A stretch of 64,000 nt of DNA, taken from the NCBI RefSeq assembly GCF_051622035.1, contig NC_135355.1, forward strand, positions 5,084,001 to 5,148,000. The letters run 5' to 3'. How positions within the stretch are numbered: position 1 is the stretch's first letter; each line of letters starts with the position of its first letter. This stretch comes from Arctopsyche grandis. Lineage: Eukaryota; Arthropoda; Insecta; Trichoptera; Hydropsychidae. This document shows, piece after piece, positions 58,641 to 64,000 of the stretch. The position numbers and the translations under genes were made by a program. The notes below the pieces were generated by a model. It worked only from the letters and a program-made list of their open reading frames with translations. It was not told the DNA's origin and ran no database searches.

Positions 58641-58714
58641 ATTTATATATATATGTACATATATGTATATAGATGTGTATTTACCATATTGTTAACTTTT
58701 TGTTTTTAACTTTA

Positions 58715-58990
58715 TCTATATACGTAGTAACAATAGATGAAGTTTTGTCATCATGCGAAAATTCAAACTCGAGATTTTGACTGATTCGAACTCATAATAG
58801 ATCACTGATCACTGTTTTCATGATCTAGAAAAAATGTGTGTGTGTCTGTGTATTTTGGGGATTTTTTGAACACCGTTAGTCTTATCAAACTGAAACTTAG
58901 TATCGGTTACTGAAATTCTTATCGACACGACGTAAATTTTTTTCAAATTTTTAAGTTGGCCGGAAATAGTACCTCCACTTATAGTCTACG
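58715..58990 (+). repeat. Dispersed repeat (GTAGTAACAATAGATGAAG family)
   Basis: TAGTAACAATAGATGAAGTT, TTTTTTGAACACCGTTAGTC and GGCCGGAAATAGTACCTCCA; same order as 22985, 26930 and 39185, joining the sequence seen at 1-60. Confidence 0.87.
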
Positions 58991-59340
58991 TGTGTGTCTC
59001 GAATAGGCTCCTATACCACTGAACCGATTACGATGGAACTTTCCGGATTTGTTGTATGCATGTCCGGGAAGATCACTGTGAAAAAAGAACCGGAAAAAAC
59101 CTCTATCGTAATATCGATTTTACTGACGCGAAAGTAAAGCTTTCAAAGCACTACACCGCGAGTGTGACAATAATCGCGCCACGCCTACCTCACACTCGAA
59201 TGTACTGACCATTCAGGGCTGTACCACAAACACACAGCGGATGGCCCACGTCAGCAAATATATCTATACCTATATATATAAAATTGAATGATTGTGGAAC
59301 GGGAACGGGAATTGCACGCGTTATTGTGGTATTGCACATT
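58991..59340 (+). mobile_element. Helitron-like fragment
   Basis: GTCTCGAATAGGCTCCTATA then CCACTGAACCGATTACGATG, and TCTATACCTATATATATAAA followed by GAACGGGAACGGGAATTGC, resemble internal and 5' parts of insect Helitrons. Boundaries unclear. Confidence 0.4.
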
Positions 59341-60345
59341 GAAAGTATAAATATTAAATCCTAATATTTTTTAAATATTTTTTTATAAAATAAATAAAAC
59401 ACATATATGTATGCGGATAACATACACTGTGATAATTTTCAATAAAGCAATCATATTTTTAATTAAGAAATTTTCATCGTAGTCGAACATTCAAGTCATT
59501 GTTAGTTTGGATTAGTACTCCACTGCGTATGTACGTAGATATTTAACATAACTAATTACAGTTTGGGAAACAGAGATGACTTTCTGCAAACAACGACAGT
59601 AAAGCACGGACACACTCACCCAGATGAAAGTAAAAGTCAAATCAGCTGCATCTTTCCGATGACCTCATTGCACCTCGATATGTTACGTCCATTTACGACC
59701 GTACATCACTCTCGTTATTACAAAATCGATTATTTCTCTGAAAATCGATTTGAATCGCTTGAATACCACGATTATTAACCTTTGCCGAGTGTGTTTTGGT
59801 CCGTTTCGAAACCGAACACATACACGTATGTATGCATACATTTTTTTTAAACTCCAAGTATGTACATATGCAAGTAAGTACGTGATGTTCGATTGAAATG
59901 CTCGCCGCGCATTGGGACAAATAAATTTTAAATTAGTCGGTCGGCTTCCATTGATGCGAAATCGATCGGGTGATAAAAACCAAAGGTCGCAATTTCAATA
60001 TATTTATATACATATTTTTATTTCGTGAAAATACACGAAATCGTCGAAAATGTCACGTGTTGGATTTACGATCGCGTCAAATCCAAAAAGTGTGTGTTAC
60101 AATAAATAAATACATATGTGAGAATACAAAATAAACACATCGATATTGCAATCGATATTTAGCGGCACATTCGGCAATATTGCGTACGTACAGTTTTCGA
60201 ATGAGATAGTGCTTATTTTCTGAAATTTTAAATCTCAATTTGAAGATGAAAAAGATTCTGTAAAGAGGCATTTTAAAATCTTAAAATTCTTATTGAATTG
60301 AAAATTATACGATTTCACTAAATAACAAAATCATTTTATATTAAT
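59341..60345. other. Intergenic, no assigned gene
   Basis: 59540-59800 is of more balanced composition than its surroundings and follows a TTACAG acceptor-like site, but I recognise no protein in any frame. The rest is AT-rich. Confidence 0.35.
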
Positions 60346-60349
60346 TTTG

Positions 60350-60790
60350 TAGTTTGTTTATTCATTTATTTAACATATTTAGGAGAGGCGGTAAAAAAGA
60401 TAGACCCAAGGGGTTTGATTTATACATATTATATCAATTTATACATATTTGTAAATTAAATGAGAAAAAAGTAAAATATATTCAAATTGACAATATTAAA
60501 ATAAAAATAAACAAAAAACAGAAATAAGATATATTGGGAAAGAGTTACAGAAATCCTTTAAGTTTGAGAAATACACCAAGCTTATTCTTAAAAATATTAG
60601 GGTTGTCAGAAATTACAATATCATTGGGAAGACTATTCCAAACTGAAACCACTCTGTTTGAAAAGAAGGAATCTCTGATCAATTTATTAGATTTTTCTTT
60701 TTGGAATCTAAGCGAGTGACCTCTGAGGTGAGTGTTTTCGTTGGATGTAATAAGATTGGAAATTTGATATTTATTGAAATTGTCAAAAAT
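60350..60790 (-). mobile_element. LINE 3' end, CR1/L2-like (minus strand)
   Basis: On the minus strand it reads NTHLRGHSLRFQKEKSNKLI, RDSFFSNRVVSVWNSLPNDI, VISDNPNIFKNKLGVF and a stop near 60550, the usual C-terminus after the reverse transcriptase in this group. The end is TAAATAAATGAATAAAC (reversed at 60352-60375). This family differs from 20713-21870, since it lacks the same hairpin. Confidence 0.82.
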
Positions 60791-61000
60791 CTGTCAATTT
60801 AATTTTTTATTGCTTATTTCGGGACATTCACCTCTTATTTTACTATTTAAAAAAAATTAGACTACTTTACTAACCAAACAGTAATTCTCATTTCGAATTA
60901 TGTTGTCATAAAAGTCTATAGAAATAATACGACGATGTACGCTATGAACGAAAAAATATATATTTTTAATTTTAATTGAGTATTTTTACATAGATATATT

Positions 61001-61386
61001 ACCAGGAAGGCTTGACAGGAAGACCCCAATGCGCCTTCCTGGACAATTAGTTAGAAACAATGCAGCTTTTTATTATTAAATAAATCACGGTATTTCCAGA
61101 AGCTGAAGAACACGAAATAACAATTAATTATAGAATTAATCCATTGAGACATCTATGGATTATTGATTAGTACATATTTTTTACAAATTGTACATATAAT
61201 GAATACAGAAGATTTGTGACAACAGGAAAGATGATTTTTTGCCAATTTTGAGGAACCGTTTCAACAATGATCAGATAAAATTGGCAAACTCTGATAAGAA
61301 ATGATCGATTTGGAGTCACAAACCCCCAAAATCTAGCAGTATGGTGGATCAAACCCACTGATTAAGCCACACTGCTGGCTATATCA
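61001..61386 (-). mobile_element. tRNA-derived SINE, copy 9 (minus strand), with perfect hairpin tail
   Basis: Reverse complement: CCAGCAGTGTGGCTTAATCA, GTGGGTTTGATCC as B box, GTGACTCCAAATCGATCATT, TTTTATCTGATCATTGTTG and GATGTCTCAATGGATTAATT. The tail hairpin at 61002-61042 is a perfect 10-bp stem (CCAGGAAGGC with GCCTTCCTGG on the minus strand) and a 21-nt loop. Full-length and close to copy 4. Confidence 0.88.
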
Positions 61387-61389
61387 AAC

Positions 61390-61554
61390 CATGCTTTACG
61401 ATTCGTACGATTTTTAATCCATTACCGGTTTCAAGATATACTAATGCACTCGGGCCTTACTCGGATGTTGCCACGTTACGGGTAACGTCCGATGAGCTCG
61501 GTCTAGGTTTATTCGTATCGTGTCAACCCGGTATAAAGCAAATTATGAACAATA
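61390..61554. other. Unassigned GC-richer stretch
   Basis: 61430-61550 (GGGTAACGTCCGATGAGCTC, CGTGTCAACCCGG) is more GC-rich than its surroundings. No reading frame or repeat match was found. Confidence 0.35.
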
Positions 61555-62150
61555 CATGGAATTATAAAATATAGAGTGACAAAGAAATAGTTAGAATCTG
61601 ACAAAGCAATCCGAAGCGATCGCAGTAGAACAATGCGACCGAACAATTTGGGCGATTAACGTCAGGCACATCTTTGTGGGAGAATTTTCAAACGCGTCTA
61701 ATACGATATTTTTTCACAATCATAATGGCGGATGATACCTTATAATGGCGGATAAGAAGCAAAAAATTTTCTTAATAGTAATAGTAAGTGAAACATAAAA
61801 GAGGTATGTAATATATAATATTATAAAAAAATGATTTTAAAAAACATAGCTCTTCTATAATTTGTATATAAAATTATTATTTTAAATAAAAATACCAATA
61901 ATTTTATTTTACTACCGTCATCTATGTTTAAAACTAAAAACTGGATAAACGTTAGGCACTTTTCAGAAATTCAAATTTCAAAGTGTCTTACACTCTATTT
62001 TTGCACCATCGTAATGGCGGAGGATCCATTTACTTATATTGATGACCAAAATGAGCAATATGGCAAAGTATGAAAGCGATCGGATAAGAGGCAAATCTTT
62101 TCCTGAATTGTAATCGTAAGTGAAACGTAAATATGTAATAAAAAAGGCAA
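61555..62150 (+). repeat. Dispersed repeat of about 500 bp (copy 3, rearranged)
   Basis: AAAATATAGAGTGA, ATAATGGCGGATGATACC, GACCAAAATGAGCAATATGG and GATCGGATAAGAGG correspond to 27790-28090. The right half is present twice (near 61720 and 62010), as a partial tandem. Confidence 0.75.
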
Positions 62151-62215
62151 CAGGTTCCTTCAACTGAGCACAATTTTGACAATTTCATAGCAAATTAGGC
62201 GTAATATACATCGGA

Positions 62216-62223
62216 TCGGATAC

Positions 62224-62307
<84 letters not shown>

Positions 62308-62315
62308 GTATCCGA
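62216..62315. repeat. (TA)n tract with perfectly palindromic flanks
   Basis: TCGGATACTATATGT (62216-62230) and ACATATAGTATCCGA (62301-62315) are exact complements around the TA core, so the whole 100 bp is one palindrome. Confidence 0.9.
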
Positions 62316-62603
62316 TGGTAAGCTTGGAAGGCTTTGACAACCCTTAATTATCATGTAAGTATGTATCGTACGAATTGGGAAAGCTTTCGTACATTTTCTA
62401 TTATATTTTAAATGATGCGTTGTTTACTGTATCAATAATTCATTAGGTCATTTCGGCGCTTTCGTTTGAGTGGAGACTACGAGCGAATTAACAAATGTCG
62501 TTTCGACTAGAAGAAGAAGATGTCTAGCAGAAGTAGGAAGGGTATTGGGTGAATATCAGAAGAGGAAAATTGTTGACAGCAACAGAAAGGTGGGGTGCAT
62601 ATA

Positions 62604-62640
62604 TATAAAGGGGTGCGCTATTATAGTCTATACTGCAAAC
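62604..62640 (+). promoter_or_regulatory. Probable core promoter of gene L
   Basis: TATATAAAGG with TATAAAG at 62604, about 84 bp before the ATG at 62688. The initiator is not clear-cut (TATACTGC near 62630-62637). Confidence 0.6.
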
Positions 62641-62687
62641 GTATCGAGACTTCCGCGAACACAACTACTCTCTACATCTAACCCAAA

Positions 62688-62696
62688 ATGAAACTA
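62688..62696 (+). CDS. Gene L: first coding exon (MKL) of a probable secreted protein, incomplete
   Basis: ATGAAACTA followed by GTGAGT, a strong donor in phase 0. This MKx-plus-intron layout, with a TATAAAG box and a short 5' UTR, matches genes I, J and K of this cluster. No second exon (signal peptide ending in a YxFx block before GT) is found in the remaining 1.3 kb, so the gene continues outside the window or the call is wrong. The cuticular identity is inferred from context only. Confidence 0.45.
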
Positions 62697-62699
62697 GTG

Positions 62700-64000
<1,301 letters not shown>

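Noticed and set aside
59563-59778. 71-codon frame MGNRDDFLQTTTVKHGHTHP...
   Set aside because: Unusually normal composition, but no recognisable domain or splice partner; left unassigned.

Overview
The window is AT-rich, intron-containing insect DNA. It is packed with microsatellites, tRNA-derived SINEs, LINE fragments, Helitron-like ends and small inverted-repeat elements. The host genes are cuticular proteins of the Rebers-Riddiford RR-1 type (chitin-binding family 4), with short first coding exons, signal peptides and TATA plus TCAGT-type initiators. This fits a holometabolous insect; I cannot fix the order from the sequence.

Layout. 1-1420 is a regular tandem repeat carrying an ACCGGAAGT motif about every 148 bp. 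1673-6544 is an apparently intact two-ORF Jockey-clade LINE, inserted with an 11-bp target duplication into the reverse-transcriptase region of an older RTE-like LINE. 6.6-11.6 kb is repeat-filled intergenic DNA. 11.6-30.1 kb is a same-strand tandem array of a very divergent RR-1-like family: genes A (11695), C (17071), D (19495), E (23901) and F (29095), pseudogene B (15433) and an orphan exon (25843). 30.1-35.9 kb holds repeats only. 35.9-41.2 kb holds gene G (an RR-1 protein with a C-terminal tail) and gene H (a diverged member of the A-F family). 45.9-55.3 kb holds three short RR-1 genes, I, J and K. A probable first exon of another gene (L) lies at 62688, and its remainder falls outside the window.

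The A-F/H family is the most unusual content. Each protein has a signal peptide, a conserved WDGENY block that leads into an RR-1-like fold (GYW...VGAYSK...YYSDLNGYH), a fast-changing exon that is Ser/Thr/Pro-rich in most members but collagen-like Gly-Pro in C, and a basic C-terminal exon (KRMRQMKRAI in A, C and D). All genes share one orientation, one exon-phase pattern and one promoter layout. They therefore arose by tandem duplication from an RR-1 ancestor, probably make secreted chitin-associated cuticle components, and are probably co-regulated. The E and F blocks are recent copies, and mobile elements have since inserted into each.

On the mobile-element side, the SINE family (nine copies) and a CR1/L2-like LINE share a 41-nt 3' hairpin. 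Its loop is conserved, while four consecutive stem base pairs differ in a compensatory way.
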